Below are positions 16,238-24,577 of a stretch of DNA of 42,720 nucleotides, one piece after another. The first letter of the stretch is position 1. Every line of letters starts with the position of its first letter. Where the stretch lies: assembly GCA_018992685.1 (NCBI GenBank), contig JACVGT010000005.1:1-42720 (forward strand), in the 5' to 3' direction. The notes below the pieces were generated by a model. That model was not told the DNA's origin. It saw only the letters and a program-made list of their open reading frames with translations, and ran no database searches. The stretch comes from Theionarchaea archaeon. GTDB lineage: Archaea > Methanobacteriota_B > Thermococci > Methanofastidiosales > SZ-28-30. The translations under genes and the position numbers were made by a program.

Positions 16238-17875
16238 TCATAACAGAATACTTCCTCCGAAAGGAGATAGTGTTGTTATGACCAACCCGAGCCATGCTGC
16301 CTGGAGAACTGCATTGGGAACTGCTGACCCAGTCAATTTCTCCATGAACACACTAAAGGACGTCAGGACCAGGAAAATCGGTACCATGAGAATCAGTACC
16401 ATGGCAAAGAAGTAGTTACCCAGTATCACACAGATGGTCATGATCACCGTGAAAAACCAGGAATAGATCAAGAGGAAATTCGAAAGTGCAGTGAAAGCGA
16501 GCTTGAAATGACGATTTTCAATTTTCACACGGCTGAGAACAGGAAGGGAACACTTCTGGATGAACAGCGAGTAGAACAGGAATACCCAGAACAAAATGAC
16601 AGTGTACAATCCCGCGTATGGGATTCTGGGATGAGAAGGAACCATTCCGAGAAACTGTGAACCAATCAGGAGACAGTATCCTACAAGAAACAGAAAGGTC
16701 ACTGCTCCAGAGAATATCCAGATGTTGAGCCCTCGGGACAGATTCTCCCTGATCGTATCGAGAAGAGAACGGTGTTGCCTTCTGTAGAGGACCCAGGAAT
16801 AGAAGAGTAAATTCACTCCCAACCCTCCTGTCAGCATGGTGAGCATTGCAGTAAAAGGAAGAGGAGTCAAGATCAGAGGTGCAAACAGAACAATGGTAGG
16901 AAAAAGGAATAGGGTAATAATGTAGTAGAACGCAATGAACCGGGGAAGCGACATGGGAAGAGACACAGCAGGAACAGGCTTCAGGTACAAACAGTGGGCG
17001 AGAATGTAACAGAATGATACCAGGAGCCCCAAAAACCCTGTGATTCCCAGAACCAGGTACAGGACTCTCTGGTGGAACAGGGAGGTGGGTTCATACGGAT
17101 CTCCAAATGCCTGGGAAATCCAGGACGTGGCAGTGAAAACGAAATCTGAATTCCAGGGAGTAGTCAGGTGATCTGCCATTTCCACAACGTCCAGACTTCG
17201 GGCTGTCCCATCACGCAGGTTACCATACACGTTCCCGAATTCAATATCCTCAGGAGGGATTCCTGTCAAAGCCGACATGGGCAGTCTTGCCTCTTCAGGT
17301 GAAAAGGCTTCATCATGCCTGGCAATTAGAATCAGTACATTTTTCGGAGTTTCAAGACTGCACAGAGTCTCATCAGGAGCAGTTCCAACTCCTACCCATG
17401 CTCTGACTGCAGGGGTTTCTACCGCATACTGGAAGGTAGGAAATCCGCCCATTGAGTATCCCAGGAGAGCGATTTTACTCATGTCTGCAGATGATCTGAC
17501 GGAAACATCACTGAGAACAGCTTCAAGGTCCCGGATGAGTCCTTCTCTGGTGAGTTCCCCTGTGCTCTGCCCGTGGCCCCTCCAATCCACGTTAGCCACA
17601 ATGTATCCCTGGGATGCCAGTTCTAAAGCAAAATTGGTCATCATCTCTTTATTAACCATGATGCCGTGCCCAATGAAGACCACAGGATACAGTCCTGAAC
17701 TGTCAGGCTTAGTTGGCCTCGGCTGATACAGTTGGTAGCAGATTGTGACACCATCTGATGTCTGGGTGGAGAAGGTGGAACATGAAGCCGGGGGAGTATG
17801 TAATCCAATAACACCTACGGTAAAGAACACGGTAGCTACAATTGCAATCGCCGCTCTCCTGGATTTCTGATCCAT
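16238..17875 (-). CDS. Alpha/beta hydrolase fused to multispanning membrane domain
   Basis: A 545-residue protein. A signal anchor (about 8-25) is followed by an alpha/beta hydrolase domain (about 35-290) with nucleophile Ser141 in GYSMGG, FIGHG as the oxyanion strand, ILIARHDEAFS as the acid loop and MADHLTTPWNSD as the probable His loop. The C-terminal half (about 300-545) has seven or eight hydrophobic helices. The hydrolase would therefore face outside and be tethered to a membrane domain of unknown role; substrates could be esters, lipids or peptides. The ATG at 17875 follows a G-rich site (GGGGGACTTAG). An earlier in-frame ATG would overlap the upstream lipoprotein-like gene. The two genes are probably co-transcribed. 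Confidence 0.75.
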   Translation of the reverse strand: MDQKSRRAAIAIVATVFFTVGVIGLHTPPASCSTFSTQTSDGVTICYQLYQPRPTKPDSSGLYPVVFIGHGIMVNKEMMTNFALELASQGYIVANVDWRGHGQSTGELTREGLIRDLEAVLSDVSVRSSADMSKIALLGYSMGGFPTFQYAVETPAVRAWVGVGTAPDETLCSLETPKNVLILIARHDEAFSPEEARLPMSALTGIPPEDIEFGNVYGNLRDGTARSLDVVEMADHLTTPWNSDFVFTATSWISQAFGDPYEPTSLFHQRVLYLVLGITGFLGLLVSFCYILAHCLYLKPVPAVSLPMSLPRFIAFYYIITLFLFPTIVLFAPLILTPLPFTAMLTMLTGGLGVNLLFYSWVLYRRQHRSLLDTIRENLSRGLNIWIFSGAVTFLFLVGYCLLIGSQFLGMVPSHPRIPYAGLYTVILFWVFLFYSLFIQKCSLPVLSRVKIENRHFKLAFTALSNFLLIYSWFFTVIMTICVILGNYFFAMVLILMVPIFLVLTSFSVFMEKLTGSAVPNAVLQAAWLGLVITTLSPFGGSILL

Positions 17876-17921
17876 TCTAAGTCCCCCGCAACAAAGCAAA
17901 AAGAGAAAGTGGAAAGTAAGT

Positions 17922-18380
17922 CTAGCCAGGGTAAAGATGGATCTGATAGAAGAATTTATCCTGTTCCGAATATGCATTTCCATCTTCTATTCGCACGGTG
18001 AAGTCAACTTCCCACGTCTCTTCCTGTCCGCTCCATTGTTTGACAATAACGGTAAAGATAACAGATTCCCTTTCGCCGGGCTTCAAATCTCTTATCTCAA
18101 AGTAATCTTCCTCCATTACGATGTCACCGGGAAGCAAGAAGTCTTTCAGAATGACCTTTTCAAGTGCAGAATCGCCACTGTTGGTCAGGAACAGAGTGTA
18201 CTGAATAGTAACATCATTTGTTGCGGCATCTTGTGAAGTAATTTCCAGTGCTGCTTCAACTTGCAAAGTGTCGGCAGGCATGGGTGGAATACCTGGCAGA
18301 GGTGAACCACCATCCTGGCCCACGCAGGCGCACATTGAGACCAGGATTGCAGCAAGTAATAACATCCTCCTTTCTTTCAT
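17922..18380 (-). CDS. Exported lipoprotein-like protein with CARDB/DUF11-like domain
   Basis: A 152-residue protein. The N-terminus MKERRMLLLAAILVSMCACVGQDGG looks like a secretion signal ending at a cysteine, as in archaeal lipoproteins, though the lipobox is not perfect. A proline-rich linker follows, then one beta-sandwich of the CARDB/DUF11 type (YTLFLTNSGDSALEKVILKDF and EIRDLKPGERESVIFTV). Such domains bind partners or carbohydrate outside the cell. It ends 46 bases before the membrane-anchored hydrolase, so they may work together. TATA box TTATAAAG (18404-18411) predicts a leaderless start at ATG 18380. Confidence 0.65.
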   Translation of the reverse strand: MKERRMLLLAAILVSMCACVGQDGGSPLPGIPPMPADTLQVEAALEITSQDAATNDVTIQYTLFLTNSGDSALEKVILKDFLLPGDIVMEEDYFEIRDLKPGERESVIFTVIVKQWSGQEETWEVDFTVRIEDGNAYSEQDKFFYQIHLYPG

Positions 18381-18628
18381 GGAGGTTGTTAGATCCACCG
18401 GTCTTATAAAGGTATCCATTGGAAAATGGCAAAGCATTCATAATAATATACTTCTTCTGAGCTTTGAAAGTCTATCCCTGCCACGCATGTACTCAACCTG
18501 GAAAATATATCCGGCAGTGAAGGGTATTTTCTCCTCCATAGGCACCCAATTTTACCCAAGGATAGTAACCCTAACCAGTGAGTATCTGACGACGTGCTCA
18601 GAAAAGCTTTCTATGGAAGGATTGCTTT

Positions 18629-19798
18629 CTAGTCTGCGACTTCAAATATCGCCTGTAACATTGAAGCTGAGATCGGATTGCGGAGAGGCAGCCCTATCAA
18701 TGTCTTGGAGAGATTCCTGGAGACTGGAATATCTGAAGCATGGCGCGGTGCATAGAATGATTTCGAAACAGGAAATCCAAACCTGGGAAGTGCAGGCTCA
18801 ATACCGAGACGTCTCATGCGGGCACATATTCTGTTGCGCGAGTCCTCGTCTTCTGTCTTCACAAAAAACCACGTGTACACAGCATGTATTTCCTTCTTTT
18901 CTGAAGGAACAGAAACCGCATCCAGCCTGCTGAGAATGTCCATGTATGTGAGAGCAATTTTCCTACGGACTTCAAAAAGGCGTCCTCTAATCTGTTGTAT
19001 CCCCAGGGCATACGAAAGAAGAGAAAGATCTCGAGTATCTTCAATCTCTATTCTGTAATCCATGTATTGGTGTTGTACCAAGTCTTCCTTGAGTGCACTT
19101 CCTATCAATCCATATAGCAGGGGATTCGCCAGCACAACTGCTCCCAGAGTTCTCACGAGACAAGGTGCAGAAGATCTTCCACCTCTACAGGAACTCTTTA
19201 ACCTCATCATGTCATGTGACGAGTGAACTACTATCCCGCCCCCTTTCCCCATAGAAATACTCTTTCCGTATCCGAAACTGAACATCCCGATGTCCCCGAA
19301 TGTGCCCACAGGGGTCCCCCGATATCTGGCACCAAATGCAGAAGCTGCATCTTCAACAAGGAACAAGTCATGGTCTTCACACAGGTCCTTCAGCCAGCCA
19401 ATTTCTGAAGGATATCCAAAAACATGGTCTGTCAGGATGGCTCGAGTCTCTGAAGTAATGCGCTTGGCCACACTTTCTGGATCCAGCGTATACGTTCTGC
19501 TCTCCACATCTGCAGGCACCGGGCGTATTCCACATTCTGCCAGCACCATGGGGATGATATTTGTGGTGAATGCGGGAATGATCACTTCACTCCCCTTATC
19601 TATAGCTAAGATCTTGAGGCCAAGGTATAACGCTCGCCTCCCTGTAGCCACTGTCATGTATGAATCAGTATTCAAGAATTCTTTTACCTCAGTCTCGAAG
19701 AGATCCCTAACATGCCCTCGTTCTTTTCCCACCAAAGAAAGAGCATGAATGAGCTCCAGAGCAGTGTGGGGGGGTGCATGAGCTGGCAACAACCTCAT
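18629..19798 (-). CDS. DegT/DnrJ/EryC1/StrS-family aminotransferase
   Basis: A 389-residue PLP-dependent sugar aminotransferase-like protein. VATGRRALYLGLKIL holds the phosphate-binding loop, VEDAASAFGARY carries Asp150 that pairs with the pyridine nitrogen, and MFSFGYGKSISMGKGGGIV contains the presumed Schiff-base Lys179. The family transfers amino groups to keto-sugars linked to nucleotides. A keto-sugar from the rmlB product would be a plausible substrate, but the genes are 8 kb apart. The C-terminal part (about 200-389) lacks some of the usual sugar-contact sequence, so the substrate is open. ATG 19798 has a GAGGTG site 5 to 9 bases upstream and a TATA box CTTATATAGG (about 19829-19838). 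Confidence 0.87.
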   Translation of the reverse strand: MRLLPAHAPPHTALELIHALSLVGKERGHVRDLFETEVKEFLNTDSYMTVATGRRALYLGLKILAIDKGSEVIIPAFTTNIIPMVLAECGIRPVPADVESRTYTLDPESVAKRITSETRAILTDHVFGYPSEIGWLKDLCEDHDLFLVEDAASAFGARYRGTPVGTFGDIGMFSFGYGKSISMGKGGGIVVHSSHDMMRLKSSCRGGRSSAPCLVRTLGAVVLANPLLYGLIGSALKEDLVQHQYMDYRIEIEDTRDLSLLSYALGIQQIRGRLFEVRRKIALTYMDILSRLDAVSVPSEKKEIHAVYTWFFVKTEDEDSRNRICARMRRLGIEPALPRFGFPVSKSFYAPRHASDIPVSRNLSKTLIGLPLRNPISASMLQAIFEVAD

Positions 19799-19931
19799 GA
19801 CAGCACCTCAGACCACGTTGTCGGGCATCCTATATAAGAGTTGCCATGTGGGCTCTGGGGGGAACTGTACTGATTCCTTTGGTAGTTCTCTCCAACGTGA
19901 ATCTTTTGCTCTGAACTTCCAGCTGTTCATG

Positions 19932-20684
19932 TCAGAGCATTTCCAGATATGGTATCATCAGCGCAGCATCCTGGCTGAGGTAGGTGACTATCGTGCGAAC
20001 TGTTCTGATCCCGCGAAGAGGAGTAACCTGCATTTTTCCTCTCAAAACCAATGAATGCACGGAGACTTTCCTGAGGAGCAGTGAAAGCAAATCACCACAG
20101 GCGATTTTAACATACAGGGGAGCAGGTCCTGTGTCCACAATCCCCTCGGGGAGCCTCACTCTCACGTTTTTCTGGTTCACCTGAAAGAGAACGGTACCGG
20201 TGACTGGAGCAGCCTTGGTGGAACAAGCCTTCTTGACAAAAAGAGAAAGCACCTCATCCACATTATACACCAGAATAAGGGTGGCAATAGCTCTGGACTC
20301 CAAGAACCCATGACCAGCCAGGTACTGTGAGAATTCACTGTGAGGAGGCGCTATCGTGTCCAGGAAGGCCGCGCCCTTCTCTTGTGCTATCTCCTCTGCT
20401 TTGGCCATGAGCACATCATATGAGTCTCTGGTTTGAGCCGCAATCTCGTAGATAGAAAGAGTTGGGACGGACGCCATGGATTTCACCCCTAAAATAATGT
20501 ATCCGGAAAGATGTCCTTCCTCCTCTATTACCAGCACATGTTCTTGTTCCACATTGAGTTTTTTCATGAAGTGAAAATAGGTATCTGGAGTCCTCACACA
20601 GGACAGAGAATGTCCCTCAAATGCTGCGTGAAACAAAGATGGAAATTCTCGTATATCTTCTGGGCGGGCTTGTCTGACGATCAT
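19932..20684 (-). CDS. GNAT-domain protein with SCP2-like C-terminal domain (copy 2)
   Basis: A 250-residue protein. Residues 1-140 fit a GNAT acetyltransferase (MIVRQARPEDIREFPSLFHAAF, GYIILGVKS, YLAGHGFLES), although the acetyl-CoA P-loop is not classic. Residues about 155-250 resemble the SCP2/sterol-carrier fold found at the end of Eis-like acetyltransferases (VYVKIACGD-type strand, LVLRGKMQVTPLRGI). It starts 1 base after the stop of its paralogue, so the two form an operon. The substrate may be a small amine or a protein; this is inferred from family architecture only. Confidence 0.7.
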   Translation of the reverse strand: MIVRQARPEDIREFPSLFHAAFEGHSLSCVRTPDTYFHFMKKLNVEQEHVLVIEEEGHLSGYIILGVKSMASVPTLSIYEIAAQTRDSYDVLMAKAEEIAQEKGAAFLDTIAPPHSEFSQYLAGHGFLESRAIATLILVYNVDEVLSLFVKKACSTKAAPVTGTVLFQVNQKNVRVRLPEGIVDTGPAPLYVKIACGDLLSLLLRKVSVHSLVLRGKMQVTPLRGIRTVRTIVTYLSQDAALMIPYLEML

Positions 20685-20685
20685 G

Positions 20686-21432
20686 TTACCACAGGAACCG
20701 TACCAGGTGCAGGATACGTATTACAGAGGAGATCCGTACGCGAAATGTAACCTGCCTCTTGAGAAGGGAATGGATCACATTCGTATGTGCATTGCTGGTG
20801 AGTGATGCCACGACGGCACCCAGGTTCCCTGCAACCTCAATATCTGAATCAGTGGTATCCTCTCCAAGAGAGAATTCTCCATTGGCTATCGTGATGGAGA
20901 AGGGTTCTTCAGATTCAGGACGTACTCTGATGACTAAGGAGATAGAATCAGGAACACCTGTCCTGTTCAGTTTTTCTACCGCAATAGCGATCATCTTTCT
21001 AACGTTCAGAATTTTCACATAGTTCCTCTGGTAAAAAAGGGGATGAAATCCCATCTTTCTGAGAAGTGAATAGGTAAACTCATTGGTTGATGCAAAGGTG
21101 ATCACAGGGTATTCAAGACGTTCTGCCAGCTCCTGAATATAGCACATCATTGCAGAATATCTTGCTGATAGATTCTCTTCCGGGTATATAGCTCCCCCGC
21201 CACCTGCAATGGTGGGGAGAGCTCCCCCGAGAATCTGCTTTGATTGTGTCTCAAAGAATATTGTTCCAGTCACCATTTCTTTCTCTTCCAGAACCACCGT
21301 GTAGTCACACGGATTCAGTCCAGAATCACCCAGTTTCCAGCCCACGTGAGTCATTGAAGAAAACCTATGTCCTTTTTGTAGAATGTGTCGGACTTCTCCC
21401 ATGTCTTCAGGTGTCGACACTCGGCACTTCAT
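20686..21432 (-). CDS. GNAT-domain protein with SCP2-like C-terminal domain (copy 1)
   Basis: A 248-residue paralogue of the following gene with the same architecture. The GNAT domain (MKCRVSTPEDMGEVRHIL, then TIAGGGGAIYPEENLSARYSAMM, a better acetyl-CoA loop than in copy 2) ends with LLRKMGFHPLFYQ. The C-terminal SCP2-like part (about 150-248) contains FSITIANGEFSLGEDTTDSDIEV and NVIHSLLKRQVTFRV. ATG 21432 has a GAGGTG ribosome binding site at 21441-21446. The promoter about 58 bases upstream is a palindrome, ACAGTTTAAAACTGT (21483-21497), which could bind a repressor. Confidence 0.72.
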   Translation of the reverse strand: MKCRVSTPEDMGEVRHILQKGHRFSSMTHVGWKLGDSGLNPCDYTVVLEEKEMVTGTIFFETQSKQILGGALPTIAGGGGAIYPEENLSARYSAMMCYIQELAERLEYPVITFASTNEFTYSLLRKMGFHPLFYQRNYVKILNVRKMIAIAVEKLNRTGVPDSISLVIRVRPESEEPFSITIANGEFSLGEDTTDSDIEVAGNLGAVVASLTSNAHTNVIHSLLKRQVTFRVRISSVIRILHLVRFLW

Positions 21433-21482
21433 CGTGGAATCACCTCTTTCATTTAAAGAATCTTATCTGAGACTACTACATA

Positions 21483-21497
21483 ACAGTTTAAAACTGT
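21483..21497 (-). promoter_or_regulatory. Palindromic promoter of GNAT-SCP2 operon
   Basis: ACAGTTTAAAACTGT is a 15-bp palindrome with perfect 7-bp arms, and its centre is a TATA-like TTTAAAA. A repressor bound here would directly block TBP. Transcription would start near 21465, leaving a short leader with the ribosome binding site. Confidence 0.45.
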
Positions 21498-21588
21498 ATC
21501 TATTGGTAGAGCAGCAAGTAGGCACCACAAATCAAGATACCCAGAAAGAGTGTCAGAGAAATGGCCATCCTTACCGTAACCAAAAAGC

Positions 21589-21624
21589 ATTTAAGGGTAG
21601 CACAAATTCACAATTCGTGATACT
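21589..21624 (+). promoter_or_regulatory. Promoter and 29-bp operator of fmdE-metal ABC operon
   Basis: The TATA-like CATTTAAG (21588-21595) is followed at once by an inverted repeat at 21596-21624: left half GGTAGCACAAAT, 5-base centre, right half ATTCGTGATACT (9 of 12 positions symmetrical). The repeat covers the expected transcription start and reaches the ATG at 21625. The left half, with three preceding bases, is identical to the site before the binding-protein gene at 24578. Confidence 0.65.
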
Positions 21625-22035
21625 ATGACGATGTCCACAGAGTCGTACCTGGACCAGGCAAAAGCCTTTCACGGGCACCTCGGCCCATACCTGGTACTGG
21701 GATTGAAAATGGGTCTTCTGGCCACCACACTCCTGGAAAAGTCCCATTTTGAGCTTCAGGCTGAAATCCATACCGGAAGAGTACCTCCCCGTTCGTGTAT
21801 CGTGGACGGTATCCAGCTTGCTACAGGCTGCACGATGGGAAAAGGGAATATCACCCTGGCTGAAGATGCAGAGGTGTATGGTGTCTTTTCCACAGATACA
21901 GCACATGTGAGACTGGATATGAAGGAAGAGGTTTTAACCAGTATTCATGATGTCCCCAGAGAAGAACTGGAACTCTTTGCCAGGACTTTATTTACCAGGA
22001 ACGATGAGGAGCTATTCGATGTTTCCCATGGTTGA
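21625..22035 (+). CDS. FmdE-family protein (short form)
   Basis: A 136-residue protein with the core of the FmdE (formylmethanofuran dehydrogenase subunit E) family: AKAFHGHLGPYLVLGLKMG, CIVDGIQLATGCTMGKGNI with the conserved Cys residues, then a beta-rich tail (VYGVFSTDTAHVRLDM). It lacks the C-terminal zinc ribbon of full-length FmdE. FmdE proteins co-occur with molybdenum/tungsten enzymes and are thought to help handle metal or cofactor; the true role is not settled. Here it leads an operon with a metal ABC transporter ATPase (overlapping 17 bases) and permease, pointing to metal homeostasis or metal insertion rather than methanogenesis. The start is leaderless at 21625 (or 21631). Confidence 0.82.
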   Translation: MTMSTESYLDQAKAFHGHLGPYLVLGLKMGLLATTLLEKSHFELQAEIHTGRVPPRSCIVDGIQLATGCTMGKGNITLAEDAEVYGVFSTDTAHVRLDMKEEVLTSIHDVPREELELFARTLFTRNDEELFDVSHG

Positions 22036-22711
22036 ACTGAAGGACGTGTCCACAGTATATGAGGGAGAGAAATTCCCTTCCATAAGAAATATTACCCTTA
22101 CAATACAGCAAGGCGAATTTGTCACGATTGTGGGTCCCAATGGCGCGGGAAAGACCACTCTCTTGGAGACAGTCAACGGGCTGCTCCCTTCTGATGGAAG
22201 TATTGCTGTGAATAACAAGAACCTGAAAACTGACGGTACATTGATTAGAAAAGGAATCGGCTATGTGCCCCAGGAGTTCGCCTGCGACTCGCTGACCCCT
22301 TTCATTGTGGAAGATGTCGTAATGATGGGTCGTTATGGAAAAATGGGATTACTGAGGTCTCCAACAAAGGAGGACTGGACTATTGTACAGGGGGTCATGT
22401 CTTTCCTTTCTGTTGACACGCTCAAACACACTCCCGTGGGGAAGCTCTCCGGAGGCCAACTCCAGAAGGTCATGATTGCCAGAGCTCTGGCCGTAGAACC
22501 TGAAGTTCTCCTTCTGGATGAACCCTTTAGCAACCTGGATATGAAATCTCGCTCTGAACTCACTGAAAAGCTCACTGCACTCAACAAGAAAGGACTGACC
22601 ATTCTCATGGTTATTCATGATAGGGCTTCCATTCCTTCTGCCTGTAAGCGGATTATCACCCTGGAGCAGGGGGAAATCGTCTCTGACAAGAAGTTCAAGG
22701 TGATACAGTGA
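22019..22711 (+). CDS. Metal ABC transporter ATPase (ZnuC-like)
   Basis: A 230-residue ABC ATPase of the metal-uptake group (ZnuC/MntB/TroB). Walker A GPNGAGKTT is at 39-47, the Q-loop GYVPQEF near 82-88, the signature LSGGQLQKVMIARAL and Walker B VLLLDEPFSNLD follow, and the H-loop is MVIHD. The start at 22019 has GAGGAG 8 bases upstream and overlaps the fmdE-like gene. The stop overlaps the start of the permease by 4 bases (GTGA). With the permease and the binding protein at 24578 it would form a complete importer for zinc, manganese or another divalent metal. Confidence 0.92.
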   Translation: MFPMVELKDVSTVYEGEKFPSIRNITLTIQQGEFVTIVGPNGAGKTTLLETVNGLLPSDGSIAVNNKNLKTDGTLIRKGIGYVPQEFACDSLTPFIVEDVVMMGRYGKMGLLRSPTKEDWTIVQGVMSFLSVDTLKHTPVGKLSGGQLQKVMIARALAVEPEVLLLDEPFSNLDMKSRSELTEKLTALNKKGLTILMVIHDRASIPSACKRIITLEQGEIVSDKKFKVIQ

Positions 22712-23508
22712 GTGACCTCTTAGTACTGGCAATTCTGGGAGCTGTCCTGACAGGAATTTCATGTTCGTTGGTGGGATCCTTTGTGGTGCGTATGAATCTG
22801 TCGTCATTAGGGTTTGCCATGTCTCATGCAGCATTTGCGGGAGCAGCCCTGGGTCTGGTGCTGTCGCTTGATCCTCTCGGGTTGGCCATCGTGTTCTCCA
22901 TCGGGGTGGCTGTCCTCTTGGGCCCACTGGCAGAAAAGGCAAACCTGCCGACCAACGTCATTCTGGGTGTCATCTTCTCCTTGATGATCTCTCTGGGGTT
23001 GATATTCATTAACCTGATCCCCCAGACTGCCATGAGTTCTGTCGCTCTCTCCATTCTGTGGGGAAGTATCCTGGGAATGACAGTAACCAGCGTTCTGAGG
23101 CTTCTCGTACTGTCTGTGGCAATAGTCCTGGTGTACTGGCTGTTTTTCAAAGAATTCCAGGCCATCATGTTTTCCAGGAAGCTGGCAGAAGCATCAGGAA
23201 TTAATACCAGACCATTTTACTACCTTATCTTATTCCTGACAGGAATTACCGTGGCCTTCTCATTAAAGCTGGTGGGAGGACTTCTGGTCTTTGCCCTGAT
23301 GGTTAACCCTGCCTCATCTGCCTATCAGTTTTTCTACGACATGAAAAAAATAACCATTGTTTCTCCGCTCATTGGGATTCTATGCTGTGTCTCAGGGATA
23401 ACGATCTCTTTTCTAGTTGATCTACCAGTTGGTTCCTCTATTGCAGTGGTTTCTTCAGCGATTTTTGCCGTCGCCGTAATTCTCTCACCCAAGAGGAAGC
23501 GAGGGTAG
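22708..23508 (+). CDS. Metal ABC transporter permease (ZnuB-like, ABC-3 family)
   Basis: A 266-residue membrane protein with about eight hydrophobic helices. It has the ABC-3 permease signatures: a start like LVLAILGAVLTGISCSLVGSFVVRMNLSS, then FAMSHAAFAGAALGLV (the conserved SHAAFAGAALG stretch), NVILGVIFSLMISLGLIFI and the closing VGGLLVFALMVNPASSAYQF. The GTG start at 22708 overlaps the ATPase stop. The gene ends 29 bases before the stop of the convergent oxidoreductase gene. Confidence 0.92.
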   Translation: MSDLLVLAILGAVLTGISCSLVGSFVVRMNLSSLGFAMSHAAFAGAALGLVLSLDPLGLAIVFSIGVAVLLGPLAEKANLPTNVILGVIFSLMISLGLIFINLIPQTAMSSVALSILWGSILGMTVTSVLRLLVLSVAIVLVYWLFFKEFQAIMFSRKLAEASGINTRPFYYLILFLTGITVAFSLKLVGGLLVFALMVNPASSAYQFFYDMKKITIVSPLIGILCCVSGITISFLVDLPVGSSIAVVSSAIFAVAVILSPKRKRG

Positions 23509-23537
23509 CAAGTTCACTCCACGGTTGTCATTCCGGG

Positions 23538-24353
23538 TTATCCAGGTGGTCCAGCACTGATTCTATCCAGCATCTCTTCCTTGCTTCCCCGCAGCCCAAA
23601 AATCCCTTCGAACCACCAAGTGGCGCCTGCCTTCTCATATTGTTGTAGAAGCTCAGTATCTTTCTCCCCGGGTCGTGAGACACCATCTATAGCCACATCA
23701 AATGACGTAGTATTCGTCCGATACGTATCAATGTACATGATTTCTTCTGCAAGCTTCTGGGGTGATCGTATGATTTCACATTTCTCATTGATAGTTCCTA
23801 TAATCCAGCCATCCCAGTGAGCAGCTCTGCGCAGAGCAGCGTTGCTTTCACCTCCAACCCAGATGGGGATCTGGGGTTGTATTGGTGTTGGCACGGCAGT
23901 GACATCTCTGAGGGTGTAGTAGGTGCCCTCATGTGTAACAGGAGTCCCGGACCACAAGTTAATGAGGAGTTCTAGCCCTTCGTCAAGCATGGCACCCCGG
24001 ACCCGTGGGTCACCTGGTCCACCAATTTGAGCAAACTCGTGATCGATTCCCAGCCCTGCGCCGAAAACAACTCTCCCTCTGCTGAGAATGTCCAGCGAAG
24101 TCAGCAACCGGGCCAGGACGGTAACATGATACCGGGGGAGGGGGGAGACTCCAGTTATGATCTTGAGCTCTTCAGTGGAAGCTGCTACAGCGGAAAGAAT
24201 CACCCAAGGATCTCCTACACCGTAGGGAAACAGAATATGATCCCACACCCAGATTCCTTCCCATCCAGCTTCCTCTGCAGTGTGTGCAAACTCAATCATG
24301 ACCTTGGGATCGCCAAACTGCCCGAAAGGGACGACCTCAATTCCGTATTGCAT
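23538..24353 (-). CDS. Luciferase-like (LLM class) F420-dependent oxidoreductase
   Basis: A 271-residue TIM-barrel protein of the bacterial luciferase-like superfamily. Evidence is YGIEVVPFGQFGDP, EAGWEGIWVWDHILFP, RYHVTVLARLLTSLDILSRGRVVFGAGLGI and PQIPIWVGGESNAALRRAAHWDGWI. In archaea most members use coenzyme F420 rather than FMN; the WVWDH segment fits the F420-type group. Substrate unknown. The TIM barrel is a little short at the C-terminus compared with Mer (about 330 residues). Weak promoter; single gene. Confidence 0.85.
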   Translation of the reverse strand: MQYGIEVVPFGQFGDPKVMIEFAHTAEEAGWEGIWVWDHILFPYGVGDPWVILSAVAASTEELKIITGVSPLPRYHVTVLARLLTSLDILSRGRVVFGAGLGIDHEFAQIGGPGDPRVRGAMLDEGLELLINLWSGTPVTHEGTYYTLRDVTAVPTPIQPQIPIWVGGESNAALRRAAHWDGWIIGTINEKCEIIRSPQKLAEEIMYIDTYRTNTTSFDVAIDGVSRPGEKDTELLQQYEKAGATWWFEGIFGLRGSKEEMLDRISAGPPG

Positions 24354-24520
24354 GGTCTATACTAGCAGCAGCCCTTATCAACCTTTTTCAGGGGTCCTTT
24401 GTTCACGTACTACGGTGCCAGGTTCATGGTCCTCTCTGCTCCTTCACTGGTTACAGACACGGAGCCCGGCCTGTTCGCAAAAAGCCAGGTGACCTGTTTC
24501 GAAGTAGTCCTAACCCATAA

Positions 24521-24566
24521 CTATATAAACGCTGAAGGGTAGCACAAATCAACGAATCGTGTTACC
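24521..24566 (+). promoter_or_regulatory. Promoter and 29-bp operator of metal-binding-protein gene
   Basis: The TATA box CTATATAAAC (24521-24530) precedes an inverted repeat at 24538-24566: GGTAGCACAAAT, 5-base centre CAACG, then AATCGTGTTACC (9 of 12 positions symmetrical). The left half is identical to that of the fmdE operon operator, and the distance from the TATA box is similar, so one regulator probably controls both. Confidence 0.65.
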
Positions 24567-24577
24567 AAGGTGGAACT

